A stretch of DNA of 64,000 nucleotides from Dipetalonema caudispina (taxonomy: Eukaryota > Nematoda > Chromadorea > Rhabditida > Onchocercidae): NCBI GenBank assembly GCA_013365325.1, contig JABVXV010000119.1, forward strand, positions 1 to 64,000, in the 5' to 3' direction. Shown here in pieces: positions 33,694 through 47,000 of the stretch (position 1 is the first letter of the stretch; the number at the start of each line of letters is the position of its first letter). Under the pieces are notes generated by a model that ran no database searches, was not told where the DNA came from, and was given only the letters and a program-made list of their open reading frames with translations. The position numbers and the translations under genes were made by a program.

Positions 33694-36600
33694 ATGAATT
33701 CATTAGATATGGAAACGATAAGATTGACACGTCCAGATGCAAATGATACCGAGGAAGATTTATTCCGGATGCAAAATGAGGTATCCTTTTCTATTCATAT
33801 TGTATCATCTGCAAATTTTGCAATTTATAATGGATTGATTAAGTAAAATTTCAAAATAATTGCTAATATTATCATAAGCTTTCTTATTAGTTTTTATTAT
33901 ATTAATGAATTAGCAGTTACTACTTTGAAAATGATTCCTTTACTTCTTGATATGTTGTTTAATTCTTGAGAAGCTGAAATTAATCCAATGTCATCTTTTA
34001 ATTAACATTTTGATGCGCGAACTATACAAGACACTTAGGACAGTAACGCTTGGGCAATGTTTTGTACTGTCTAGTTAAGACCAAATTGCAGTTGCAGTAT
34101 ATAGGATCAAAAATATGTAAAGCTGGAATGAGATGGAAAGAAAGTTAATTTGTGCTTTTTCCTTAACTTAATCACTCCTTATCAGTCTTGGTTAATTGTA
34201 TTAATGAAAAGTTGTTGTATTGCAGATGTTTAAAAGAAGATGCAAGAAACAAGCACCTGTTAACAACAATTCTTTCGCTGAGAAAAGTCAGCAAATTGAC
34301 AAACTTGCTGGTCGTTTCTCTCTCGATCTTGAAACTTTGGCTGAAGAAGAAGCAAATATCATGGAACTTATTGTACAGGCAATGCTTATTTTGAATGTTA
34401 TGAGAGATATTGTTTTAGCAATTATAGCATTATTATAGAAGTAATTTTATGTACGAAACCTCGTATTCTATCTTTTCGAAGAGATCTTAGAATTTTGATT
34501 TCAATTCAGGTCCTGGCTTGAACTACCAATTTTTTGATCCTTGATTCATTGTGCTAGTCTTGAATTTTGTTCCAGGAGCGGAATATAGAGTATTTGGATA
34601 ATTTTGATCAGGTAGATGATTGTTCAAGTTCAACAAAATATGGAAATTATGCGGAAGAAGAAGGATTCCCTGATGTCCTAGATTTGTCCAGGTAGTCTTT
34701 TTTTTAAATGTAGGTTTTTTCGGAATTTAAGCTAGTATTATTATGTGATGGATTTTTTCTATTATGAATATATCTTGAATACAAATAAGCGTGTTAAAGT
34801 TCAGAAGGACTTGGATCTATATTATTTATTATCTTTGCTTCAGGTATTATAGTAGTCTTGACAATTCTGCGAAAAACTCCGCAGCAAATGGAAAAAGTTT
34901 TTTTGCAATAGAATTTGACAGGATTAACGGTAGAATTGATGGTGAGATATTTTTTCTGTTTCTTATAATAAGCTTTTTTGGCTATAAGAAATCCTTATGT
35001 TACTTTTCGAAGCATTCTCAAGATGCGAACAAGTAATAAACAATTCAATTTTGTTTCATATTCAAGTTATAATCAAGATTTTTGCTTCTTATTATAGATT
35101 GCAATGGAGCTGAAGCTTCAACGTCAGTTATTGCAAAGTCGATAAACGATATCAATAGAGAAATTGAACTTGAAAACTTGCAAAGGATAGAGAAAATGAG
35201 CAAACAAGAAATTGAGAAGGCGAAACAAGAAATTGTGGAACGTTTTGGTAAATTTTTTGCAAGTTTTCGCCGATTGAAGTATTCAGAGAAACAAGAAAGA
35301 GGGAGTGAAAAATCTGTTGTGAAATGGGAAAAAATGAACTAATGCTAATAAGTGAAATTTCTATGTTTTCGGTTTTTAGATCCAAAATTGCTCGATTTTT
35401 TGCGAAACAGAGTGAAAAAAGAACAGCAATGGAAGGCGAAGCAAATTGAACCAGGTATAATTTTATGTCTGATTTATATTAATTGAGTAATACTCGTAAG
35501 TGATAATATCAGTATTTTGATGTAAAAAGTTGTTCTTCATTCTGCGTTTTCTCTTATAATCGGAACAAGGTTCTAAAACGTTTAAGAAATTGAAGCTCTG
35601 AAATCAGAAGTAACTAGTGTGAACGGATAACGATTTCATGCTAATTAAGGATTAACTAGAACATTTGTTTTTCGCAGTATAGTTGCAGTATATAATTGTT
35701 ACGATTTGATTCCACAGAGCTAGAATTGTACTGGTCTAACTTTTCTTAAAGGAATGGATTTTTTAGCTGTAGGTTGCACTCAGCTATATAACACTATGTT
35801 ACACTTCTTCGACATTTTCAAATGTTTCAATGCACTCGTTATATTATTGTTGAGCAAAGTGTAATTTTATAGGGAATTCCTCAATATATTAAGGATTTTA
35901 CTTAATTCAAGGCATGAAATGTTATAAAATATTTACAACTTGGTTATATTTTACTCACATCTGTTTTCTGTGTTGTAGTAGAGGATATAGCGGTGATTAT
36001 TTCCACATTCAAGCCTGTTTCCATTGATTGCAGTTAAAAATATTTGATGCACATTATTGTTATAGTTTCAGTGCCTCAACAGACAGAAAAATCGACTGAC
36101 GCAACAAGTGGTGTAGTATCGGATGTCTGTGCTAGTACGAATCAGGAAATTACCGGCAGGATCAAAGAGTTAGAAATATTTGGTTTAGAAGGAAACGGCC
36201 CAACATTTGATAAAGATTCAACAAGTAAATTGGATAACTCATACATGCGATTGGCAGCGGTAATTTTGTCTCATTTTGTATTCCATGTTTTGTTAAGATT
36301 GTTAGGCTGTGCCTGTTCCGCGGTACGATTTGTCATGTGATACCGAAATAGTCGATAATTCAATTGTAGTAATATTTCTGGGAAAAGTTGTTAATCTCAA
36401 ATATTGATTTTTTCCCAATAATGGAACTGTGCTATTTTGGAATTGCTTGGAAAACCTTGATCTAGATTTTTTGAGAGTGGTCGCATAGATTGCTTCCAAT
36501 ATCATTTTTATAGGATGCGGCACAAATGGATATGGCAGCGAAATGCTTGCGCACAATATTGCCACGACAGCAACAAAATATAATCAAACTATTCGATAAT

Positions 36601-39600
36601 TTACGAGTGCCACCGAAGTATTTAGAGTTTTTGAACGTTATGAAGCGTCTTCTTGAATAAAGTGATTTGATAGAAATGAGCGGTAGTATTCAAAATGAAA
36701 GAGAAATATTTTCCAATCAATTTTTTTGAATAAAATTATTATTCATATAGGTTGTTTGACTTATTTTATCAAAATTTCAAAAACTCCTTAAAGCATTTTA
36801 ACTTTTATTCTTTAGTTTATTAGAGCTATTTTCGTGTACTTACTGGAATTTGTTATCTAAACAAGATTGCAGGGATTATGTTGGTGATGATGATTTGTTG
36901 GAGAAGGCTCGGGCCAACTTGAATGCAATCAAAGGTCTATACTTGGAACAAAAGTAATTCCATCTCTTAAAATAAATTCATTTCATAAACGTTGATGTTT
37001 TGTATTCCGGAGTTTTCTTTCCTTTCTAAATATATTTTATTATTTAAGGAAAGATAAGGATGATAATTTATCAGTTCATTTCGCTGAGGGTATAGATCCG
37101 TTTGGAAAAGCTGCATGGATGTTGTCACCCATTCGTAAAGTTCTGGACGTTATGCAGAAAGACGGGTACGAATTTTATGTAATCACGCAGTTAATATGAC
37201 TTTTTGTTGACTTCGAACAAAAACTTAGAGATTATTAAGTGCTCGTATTTCATATATGTGTATGCTTAAATTGATTCTTTAACGAAATATTGATATCTAT
37301 CAGAATTCGCTAATATGTAACATGAATGGTGCTCACTGTTAGTTGTAATTGTTCGATCCATCACATTGATTCTATCGCTTGATAAAGCAGGTGCATAGCT
37401 GAGAATATTATTATAAGGACTGCTTAGTTTGAAAATAACATATAAAAATTTGGAAAATCAATTTTTCCTGTCATAACTTTTCACTTTTCCATTATTTTGT
37501 ATGCTATTTCGTTATGATAGGTGTCTTGTTGAAATCATTTTTTCTTTTTCCTTGTTATTTGTCGTAACGAGAAATACCATTTGATCAAGAATAGTCAAGG
37601 CTTTTTCAGGAAATCAACTGCACAAGACCTCGTGATAGTGCGACTGTCACTATTCTGGACTTTGTTAATTATGGTGGAAAGACCCACTCTGTACTATGCT
37701 TTTGCTACACCTGGTGAAGTATTTGTTCGCTTGGCAGAAATTTTTATAATGGGTAAGTGTTATGGTTATTACAAAGATCATAAGCAATGGTTTGCAATAC
37801 TAGCTGGTTTTTCGTTATACTTCCTCTACTTGGTATTTTTGCAGCATATTTAACATTTTCGATTTGCTAATTTGGTTGCTGAAATCCAATTAGTTTAATA
37901 ATGGCAATTGTGCTAGATCATTAAATCATCACCAACTTTAAACATAAAGATTAATATTAAGATACTACTGAAGAGAATTATCTTACTTCTTGGTCTTGAC
38001 TTCCTTCCCTTCAAGACACTGTAAGAGGTTCCAAAACTGTGTTATAGGTTATGCATGTGGCATGTGATATTGGTATTATTAATTTTTCCGTACATTTGCC
38101 TTGTTTTTCTCATCTTTTAATCTAGGTCTCATTTGTTGTTTGAAAAATACTTCACTTCCTCAAGTCTAAGGACTTCACTTCTTCAGTTATAATGTTGGCG
38201 TTCCTGAATTTCCAGAAAATTTGGTTCACCATATAAAGATTACTTTTCACATGAAAGTAAACAATGGTTTCAATTAGCAAGTATTGTTATCCTGGACTTA
38301 CACTGCCATATTTATACATCAATCTTGATATTTGACTCGGAATTATTTGTTTCTACCGTTGTTCCATTTCTTAGGTCCTGAAATTTTCAAAGATGAATAT
38401 GTTTCACAATGTCTAAGTCGATTTTTGCATGATTATTTGGAACCGAAAGCTCGTAATGGACTTTTATGCTTGGTATTAAAAGAGCCTATTGCTGGATTGG
38501 ATGCGTTTGGGCCGTTGTAAGTGTTTCTGATTTATTATAAATGGATTTTAAATATTGAAATCATAAATTTCGTTTGTCTTTGTTTTCTCGTATTGGCTAT
38601 ATAATATTCGGATGTATTTTTTTGCAGTTACGAAGATCTTCTCCACCATTTTGAAGAGTTTTCTATGGGCGATGAAAATTTTACATTATTTATCCTACTT
38701 GGCGCTTATGCCAATCAGCGACCTTTGGACGGTTTATTGATGAGGTGCGCTATTTGGTCACCGGATAGAAATATTGTTCGGCAGATAATCTTAAAAAAGG
38801 ACTCTGGGGTTAGTTTGTTGAAATTTTAATAGAAGATCTTCGGGATTCTCGGTTTATTCTTTTGAATTTCTATTACCATCTCTCGTTTGACTAACAATTT
38901 AAATTAACGATTTGAATTTTCAAAGTCCATGTCACATTAGATGACTTGACTCTGAGCCAGTGAACAATTTAGTCATCGTTCAATTGCCAATATGGATCTT
39001 TTTTTTCCGATTTTTTGATGAATCTTTAATAAGGAATATGCTGTTTGCATTTATTTAATGTTACCAAGATTTTCAATTTTATTTTATCGTTATCAGGGTT
39101 AGCTACGTAGTTAACTGCAACTACGAGTTTCCTGGGCTGTTCATCTTTTGGTAGCACTGCATTAATTATGTTCGCTCATTTCCTTGTTTTTGTATTCATT
39201 CCCAGATAGTGTATGTAATTTTCACCAAAACGGCAACACATTCTGTTGCAGGACTTTTTACTAGATTTGGTAACTGCTCGTCGAATAAACGAGAGTGGGG
39301 TTACTGAGGGGAAATATTTTCCTCAGTTAAGAAGGTTGCTTCTAATCTATGCTGCAGCGATTCGAGATGGTATTATTATAAAAAATCGTAACCAACTTGT
39401 ATATGAAATCGCATCCTCTGAACTGAAATATTACATTCAGTGGCATTTGGCAAGAAATATTGATGAAAAGATCGCAAGTTTTTTTTTTCATTTATGCTCA
39501 TCTTTTTTTTATTGATTTCGTACTAATGTATTAGTGCTCAAAAAAAAACTTGAAGACGTCATTATTATCCTTTTAGTGATTAATTTGTCAATATTCGGCA

Positions 39601-39778
39601 TTGCCGCTGACATTACAATGATAAGGAATGCACGTCCAGAAAGTAATTTACCTGAATTTTTCCCTTTGAATGCAAATGTCTCACATTTCAGGACGCGAAA
39701 GTAATGAAGCAGTATGATACGTTGGTGCTTACACTTCAACAGTTTTTAACCGACCACCAAGATTTCCAGTTGAAGTAA
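33694..39778 (+). CDS. RPAP1: RNA polymerase II-associated protein 1 (RPAP1)
   Basis: RPAP1 helps RNA polymerase II assembly and nuclear import and links it to Mediator. Exons: 33694-33780, 34226-34372, 34576-34691, 34844-34941, 35098-35247, 35380-35454, 36072-36259, 36514-36617, 36816-36953, 37049-37165, 37610-37752, 38375-38516, 38628-38808, 39252-39473, 39692-39778; 664 residues with closed phases. Family signatures are TEEDLFRMQNE near the start, the RPAP1 N region at about 166-210 (REIELENLQRIEKMSKQEIE, then DPKLLDFLRNR) and the C-terminal YEDLLHHFEEFSMGD at about 503-517. The C-terminal third is predicted helical, as in the family. At 664 residues it is about half the length of the human protein, the central part being reduced. 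The last intron has a GC donor (ATC|GCAAGT). A same-strand inhibitor-2-like gene follows 0.7 kb downstream. Confidence 0.88.
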
Positions 39779-40481
39779 AACATATTTGTAATTCTGCTCA
39801 CTTTATTTGCTTGACGGTTCTCAACAGTTGCGACAGATTAAGAAATAAGAAGTTACTGTTAACGAATCGCAGGGAATTTAAGTCAAACAGTGCTTGCTGT
39901 GCTAGTAAAGAATTTGAATTTTAGTTCTCTCTGAACAGCCACTGTTTGCCGAAGTAAAATGTGCAATTAATTAAAATGCTGTTGAATGTTAATTGATCTT
40001 CATCAAAATGTCTTTTAGTTGCAAGTAGCGAAGTTATACATAACCCAGTGTATGCTGTTAAATTTTGTTTTGTTATGGCTGTTTTATGTTTATGTTTACA
40101 TACGTCCTGATTTTGAAAAGCAGTAAAAGTTTCATCCTTGCTTTGATCTTATATTTCTGAAGCTCCGAATTTGTATTCATTTTTCTCAGGTAAATGATGG
40201 GAATATTCTACATGTGGATAATTCTCGGTGATTCATAAAATATTGAAATCGCTTTCCTCGACTCTTATCCAATCCATCTCTTCTACAAAATACTGATGCT
40301 GTAACAAGTTAAGTGCGAATTCACTCAGTAATTGAGAAGTGTGCAAATTTCTGAATACTTGAATATTCATTCAGTAATTAAGAAGTATGCAAATTTTCTG
40401 CTACTTCATTTATAATAAATGGCTTATCAAGGAAATGCGGCATTGCTACAATTTGTGTTTGTGTTGAAAGACGATTGAAAG
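39779..40481. other. Intercistronic region, RPAP1 to inhibitor-2-like gene
   Basis: About 0.7 kb between two same-strand genes. It has moderate AT content, no AATAAA close to the RPAP1 stop and no other gene. The spacing would fit a nematode operon, which is not demonstrated. Confidence 0.55.
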
Positions 40482-42274
40482 ATGGTAAAAAGTGCAATAA
40501 GTTCACCTTCACATGTTACTTCTAGCAGAAGTATCCCAACTGATTCTACCTCCAGAAGTTCAACAACTATTAAGTAAACCTTCCAGTTTAAATAATGCAT
40601 AGTGGAAAATTCTTCGATTATTCGTTGATTTGTGTAACTGCTAAAAAAAAACAGAAAAAAAAAACTGATTGAAATTAATTAGCCAACTAATTGGAAGGAA
40701 TCCGTTGATATTAGCCCAAATATTTTAGGTTACGACTATTGGTTAGTTTACTTGTGCTAATAACGATGGGTTCACTATGTCAATTATGTCAAATAATGTA
40801 CTCAAAAAGTGATACTTCTAAAATTGCTGGTTTCTTAATTTTATTTGTTGCATTTTTTGGACATGTTTGGATGGGTATACATTCTTCTGCTTTAACCAGG
40901 TTCCTATATCATATAATCTTCTCATTTTTTTTTTTTTTAAATTAACAATTAAAAAAAAAAAAACAAAAATTTGATTATTCAAAAATCTGAAAAATCAATT
41001 TATTTAATCAACATTTATCTATTATTGTAACATATAATTTGCTTATGCAATTACAATAACAATGTAATGAATATATTTGCATTAATGATAAAAGTAATGA
41101 ATTATCATTCTTTTCAATTCATTTAGTAATATTCTTTTTAAGATTAAATTTTTGATACTAATGAAAATACTACTATCTTTTTCTTTTTTCTTTTTTTTTT
41201 TTTTTTTTGATGAATTTGAATAAGAAAAGTTTTCATTGAAGGAACAAATTTTAGAGCTCGAAAAGCTTTTTTTGATGAATCAAATGTATTAGAAACATAT
41301 CAACCACGAGCACGAACAATGGGACATTTATTTTGTGTATGTTGAAGAAATTTATTTTACATAAATAGATATTGAATAAATTAAGCATTATTTAATTTTA
41401 AAAGAAAAAATGAAGATTTCAAGAGAAATTTTTGATTAGAAAAATTCATTTTAATAAATATAACTCTATTTTGTATAATATATGGATGATAATATTTGTA
41501 TATTTATGATTAAAAATGATAAGATGTTTAAAATTTTACTTCCCATTCTAATATTCTTATCATTTCATAGAATATTAGAATGGATGTAAAATTTTAACAT
41601 CTTATCATTTTTAATCATAGATATACAATTTTTTTTTTTGATTTCAAAACAAAGTTCATTAAGGTTGTCATTAAATGACCTATCATATTTAGTAAAATTT
41701 TATTATTTTCAATTATATTATTAATTATTAGCCAGAACCACCAACACCAGCACCATTTGTGAAATTTTCGGAAAATATGGATGAAAATAAGGAGAAGCAT
41801 TCCAGTGAGGAAAATGCTGCATTTAATGCAATGCGAGATTCGGTTTGTTTATTTTTGTAAAAATATTTTTGAAAAGTGATTTAAATTTATTCATTTATAG
41901 AATATATTAAATTTTTTTTTTTTTTTTTTTTTTGGGAAACTTTTGAATTTCATAAATTTTTTACTTTTTCATTTTTTCTTTTTTTTTCTAAAGTAGTGCA
42001 AACAAATGTAAACTTTTACTCATTTTTATAGCATTATGCAAATATGTTTGAATATGCGATGAAAATGCAAAAAGAAATGCAAGCAATGGAAAAAGCCAAT
42101 AATCAACCTGAACCGGCTAATTCATCAACAACCGGAAAATCATCAATACAGTCTACTCAAACAACTAACCAACAACAATCTTTAAATGATACATCATCAC
42201 AAAAACAAAATCCATCCGATCAATCACCATCATCATCATCATCATCAGAAAAAAATAAGGAAATGTCTATTTGA
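40482..42274 (+). CDS. Two-transmembrane protein with protein phosphatase inhibitor-2 motif
   Basis: Exons: 40482-40573, 40729-40899, 41255-41336, 41732-41842, 42032-42274; 232 residues, all phases closing. A Ser/Thr-rich N-terminus (1-30) leads into two hydrophobic segments at about 32-55 and 63-82. Residues 95-121 match inhibitor-2 (PPP1R2), a PP1 regulator: DESNVLETY-x-P-x5-G, then EPPTP at the same spacing as the human DEMNILATY...EPSTP, keeping the TP that GSK3 phosphorylates in inhibitor-2. HY at 153-154 recalls inhibitor-2's KLHYNE element that enters the PP1 active site. The usual N-terminal KGILK motif is not visible. The tail is Gln/Ser-rich. Soluble inhibitor-2 has no membrane segments, so this is either a membrane-anchored relative or a family I do not know. 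AATAAA lies at 42353. Confidence 0.6.
41497..41627. repeat. Long foldback (inverted repeat) in an intron
   Basis: Left arm 41497-41557 and right arm 41569-41627 are reverse complements over about 59 bp with roughly two substitutions and two single-base indels, separated by an 11-base loop. It lies within intron 3 of the inhibitor-2-like gene. It could be a small foldback/MITE-type element or produce a hairpin RNA. Confidence 0.88.
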
Positions 42275-44051
42275 ATTTTTGGAAAAAGAAAAATTTATTT
42301 GTAACTGAAATCATTGTTTGATTTAAAACCTAATTAATTAAAATTTTCAAATAATAAATTTGATAACAATTTGTTACTGTGATAATTTTTTCGACAAAAA
42401 AAAAAAGAAATCAAAGAACAATGAAAGAATAAAGAAAAACAATTTTGTTATTAATTAAAGTAACGATGATTTAGAATTTAAATTTCATTTTCTTTTATGC
42501 AATATGATATGATTAGGTAATCAATTTGTTGAAAATCTCACAAAATTTATGCATTTATCAATTCATCTTTCACTCATCGAATATTGTAATTAGCATTTCA
42601 CTAAGCTTTTAGTATTGATCCTACATTTCAATTCATCCCTAACCGATAATACCTATCTCTAAATATCTCAGTTATATCCAAATTCTCCGACAAAAAAGTC
42701 AGAATTAACCTTTACCCTTATTCAAAAATCTGTTGTCAGTATGCTTTCATTTCATATCCATTATCATTGTATCCATCAACTCCCAAACGTTAATCCATAT
42801 AAATTTGAATAAACAATCGATCCTTGAAATTTTGCTCGATGTTTTGCAAATTTTTTGCAAAAATGAAATAATATTGAAATTTATTCTCATTATATTTGGT
42901 AATATTGGAATAATTCAAAGAAGTAAGTCATTTGCTAGAATACTCAATTTAACATGAACTTAGAATTTTGAATTCAGACTTGACTTAATTTCTAGAAAAT
43001 ATTAATTTACACATTTAACTAATACGAAAATATCACTGTCATAGAAAATTATCAAATGAAATTTTATAATTGATGGAGAAATATGTTTGTTTAAATCATT
43101 TCAATTTATTGCTATTTCATAAATATCACAAAATGTTTCATTTAATTTTTAGTCATTAAATTACTTAAGGTAATAATCTGAATAGAAATCTTTAGAGGAA
43201 GCAAATGTAATAATCATTATTATAATGATGATTATATGATCATTATTAATTCGAGTTATGAGAAGCCAATTATTTCGATCCATTTGATAGCTTCCCGAAC
43301 AAATCCGTGACATTATGTAAACTCATCTTCAATAATACGTCAATTCCGTAGGTCATTTCTCGTTAATAGAACTAACATTCCAAGAAAATAAATACATTCT
43401 TCTAAAACCAATTCAGTTTCCGGAATTTGAGCCTATTTTTACGCTTTATTAGATGCATTCAACAAAATTATGTACCGGAATTGATGAATTAAACTTGTAG
43501 ACTATTTTGAAATGGTTTTAGACTTTTATGAAATCAAACAAATCTAACTGAAAGCTTCAGTAAATTTAACATTCAAACTTTACTGATGACGTTTGTCGAT
43601 GAGGATAAAAGTGATTGAAAGTTTTTTAGATCTCAACAAGATATTATTTCTAAACAAATCAGTTCCTTTTCAAAATATGACAAGCATAAGATATTGACAA
43701 CATTTTATGCCACTATTCAAAGTTTTTGCAAATAGCCTTTGACAATAGTGACCAAAAAAATTTCCAGTTGAATTTTTCATTTTAGAATTAATTTGAAAAG
43801 TGACAGAGGTAAAAATTGATATTAAATTTCATTTTGAAACTATAATTGTTTTAGACGGTTCTGATTCAGAATTGACTTTAATCTCAGATTTGAACTTTAA
43901 ATAAGACCAAATTCAATTAAAATGGCACTCAACAAACATTTGATCTTTTATTCCTTAAAATATTTCTATATACTTTTGATCGAATAAAATCTGATGCTAT
44001 TAATAGCATTTATGAGACTACAATAAAAACTATAAGGATGAAAGAAGGGAT
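42275..44051. other. Intergenic region between convergent genes
   Basis: About 1.8 kb between the inhibitor-2-like gene (+) and PEX12 (-). TTTATT at 43947-43952 is AATAAA on the minus strand, 100 bases past the PEX12 stop. No coding frame with motifs or splice support was seen. Confidence 0.6.
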
Positions 44052-47000
44052 TTATGTTGGAGGCATAAAAATCTTGATCAAATCATCCACATTTGCCGGC
44101 AAATTTGTTACTGGGCATTTCTTCTCCTGTTTCACATACGAATATATGCAACCATAACAGAAAACATAACCAGAAACAGCAAGCGCCTATTGTAAAAAAT
44201 TTTTCAATACATTATCAGCAACATATAAATAATTAATGATTAAAATATACAAAGTAATTAAAATCTTCCCGCACTAGTCTTTTAATTCAGATACAATCAC
44301 CTGATGGATAATATTACTTCACTATTTTAAAGCCACCAATGCTAATCAAGCTTATCAACCTCAACTCATCTGTGTGATCAAGTAAAAGATAAACCTTTCT
44401 CATATGTTTATATGTTTCAATACTCCTCTCTCCCTCCCGCATCTCATATCTTCACGATATTGTGATAGTAAAAATATATGCAGAAAAGAGTAAATAACCA
44501 TTCTTCACGGATATGGCACTTTTATCAATAGAAGAAGACAAAACATACCGTATCATTGGTACGCTGTTGCAAACATAAAGGACATTTGTTCGTTTCCAGA
44601 AGTAACACAGAACTTTCTCGTAATTTCTAGAAAATCAAATCCTTTGGATACAATGTTTTTATAAATATCATAAATGCAGTGATCAATAATTTCGATTGTA
44701 GGATACCTTTTATTATCTTCAAATAATACGACTACATGATTAACAATGTCATACGTATGGATTGTAATTTCATGAGATAATGTGTACAAATTTTACAAAG
44801 TCTAGAAAGTACCTTATGAGGTGCTGATGGATATTTCCAGTTTCTTATTCTTTGTTCTATTCGGAAATTCTCGCCAGTATCGCTATTATAGTAGAAATCC
44901 AAAAATTGGATGAAATAAAGACCAAAAGTTATGCATCGAGTAAGAATACTAGCTAAAATAGCTAGTACTCGCCATGATCTCCTGAAATGCATTTATTTAG
45001 TACAATTTAATAATAGTGATACAATTGTAATAAAGATAATGCTTTTAGAGGACTGCAGATGTTATTAATCATTCTATTTTATTTTCACTTTAGCCATTTA
45101 TAGGATAAAGTCTAGATAATTCATTTGTTCAAAAAAATATATATATATATGTAAAGCAAGGATTCATCATACATTTTATTTGCTTCGCCGAAATCAATTT
45201 GAGCCAATTTCACCAAATGTACGTTTGCAAATTTTAGTTCCGGTGAATGTACATTACATAACGATAATATATAAGCAATTTTAAGAAGGAAAGCAAAAGT
45301 AGAGAATAATATTTTGATCCATGGATAGTATTTGACAAGCATATGAATTAATGGAAATTGCTGAAAAAATAAAATAATTTATGATATCGCAGATAAATGT
45401 TTCTATTCTTTTTTTCTTTTAATAAAAATAAAAATCTTAAGAAAATGTAAAAAATTCCAGATAACATGCTAACATCAATAGGGGAGGTAAGTGTTGCAGG
45501 AAAGACTTCTTCCTAGCGGTTCCTGAATCAAAAGTTAACCGGGATCACATAAAAACGTAGTTTAGACCAAAAGATGATAAACATATTTTTCAGTTATTCA
45601 CATATCTTTATATAGATGATTGAATTAATGATATAAATCAAAAAAGGAGAAATCGCATGCTGTTTTTGAATGAAATAAAGAGAAAAATGAAATCTTTTTA
45701 TTTTTCTTTTTTTTTTTTCAATATCAAATGTCTCAGAAAATAAATACGATACAGATGGGAATATTTTTAATATAAAACTGACCCTTGAATTACTTATGGT
45801 AGTATATGTTGACAACAATAAATGAAATTTTTCTAATTTCTTTGCGATATATGGCCATCCAACCTATAAAACACTATCTTCACTAATTTTTTTTCTTTTC
45901 CAAAAATTTGATGAATTTAACACAACAATACTATGAAATGCAAAAAAGATAAAGAATTGCCTTTGTTTGATATTCAATCAAAAATATATACTCTCAGATT
46001 AACAATTTTAACATATCCAATAAGTACAATATCTAGCTGAAAACATATATTGGTGAAACATCAAAGATACAGAGAAAATAATTTTAAGAATGAAAAATGA
46101 TTTCTTTTCATTTGTTAGCAATTGTTACTCTACCCAATGTCATAAATACCACTATAGATTCAAAAAACTTTTTCAGCATTAGAAGGTACATTACAATATA
46201 TTGAAGTGAGAAATAAAACATGATTTCTTCATCATACAGAAGTGGAAACGGAAGATAATTCCATAGAAAAATCATATATGTAATATCCATTATCACATGC
46301 CATCATATCTTTTTTCAGTATGCTGTGATACCATCTGTGCTACTAAGCAATATCTAATACAAAAAAGAAAAAATGTCATGCGAAATATTAAGTTCAATTT
46401 CTCATTTTAGCATTCTGTGCTAGTCGTGCAAATGTAATGTTTTTTGTTTTGTCTTCTGGCTATCCGACTTAAATATTTCCTCATTTATAATTTACAACGA
46501 ATGTCTGATGCAATTTCTGGTTTAGTCAATTTATGATGAAAGTTTACGAATAACTTGAAAATTTTTTAAAAAATAACCTACAAGCATGAACAAGGAACGT
46601 AGTTTTGGAAATCCTGTCGAAGCTGATCTGCATGTACCATTAATTATCCGTTTCATTCCATAAAAATTTTCGGCAAGTGAACCTCCTGAATGACATTGAA
46701 ACTAAGCGAAAATCTTTTAAATTTCCTGCAGAAATAATTCAGAATGCCTAAATATTGAAAATAGACTAAGGTTACGCATGAATTCGCTACAACTACTAAC
46801 CCTACAGAAATCATCCTTGTTGTCAACTTACATTTCCTACTATTCCCTTCCCTTCTTTGTTGTTCACCATCTATACTGTTAGTTCCAAAAGCATTCAAAG
46901 CATACCTAAGTATTAATTCGTATAAGTATTTAGAAAAGAAAAAATGTGTCAAATACAGAAACTAACCGTATCTTTTCAAATAGAAACTTTCAAGAACCAA

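Noticed and set aside
36302..36565. Minus-strand frame of 87 codons
   Set aside because: It spans the RPAP1 intron and exon on the opposite strand, with no motif.
42733..42957. Plus-strand 74-codon frame in the region between convergent genes
   Set aside because: Low-complexity Ile/Leu-rich translation with no similarity or splice support.
46653..46952. Minus-strand open frame with YALNAFGTNS as a candidate PEX12 exon
   Set aside because: Joining it to the preceding exon gives an immediate stop, whereas the acceptor at 46685 gives GSLAENFYGMKRI in phase, an exact family match. The frame is mostly intron.
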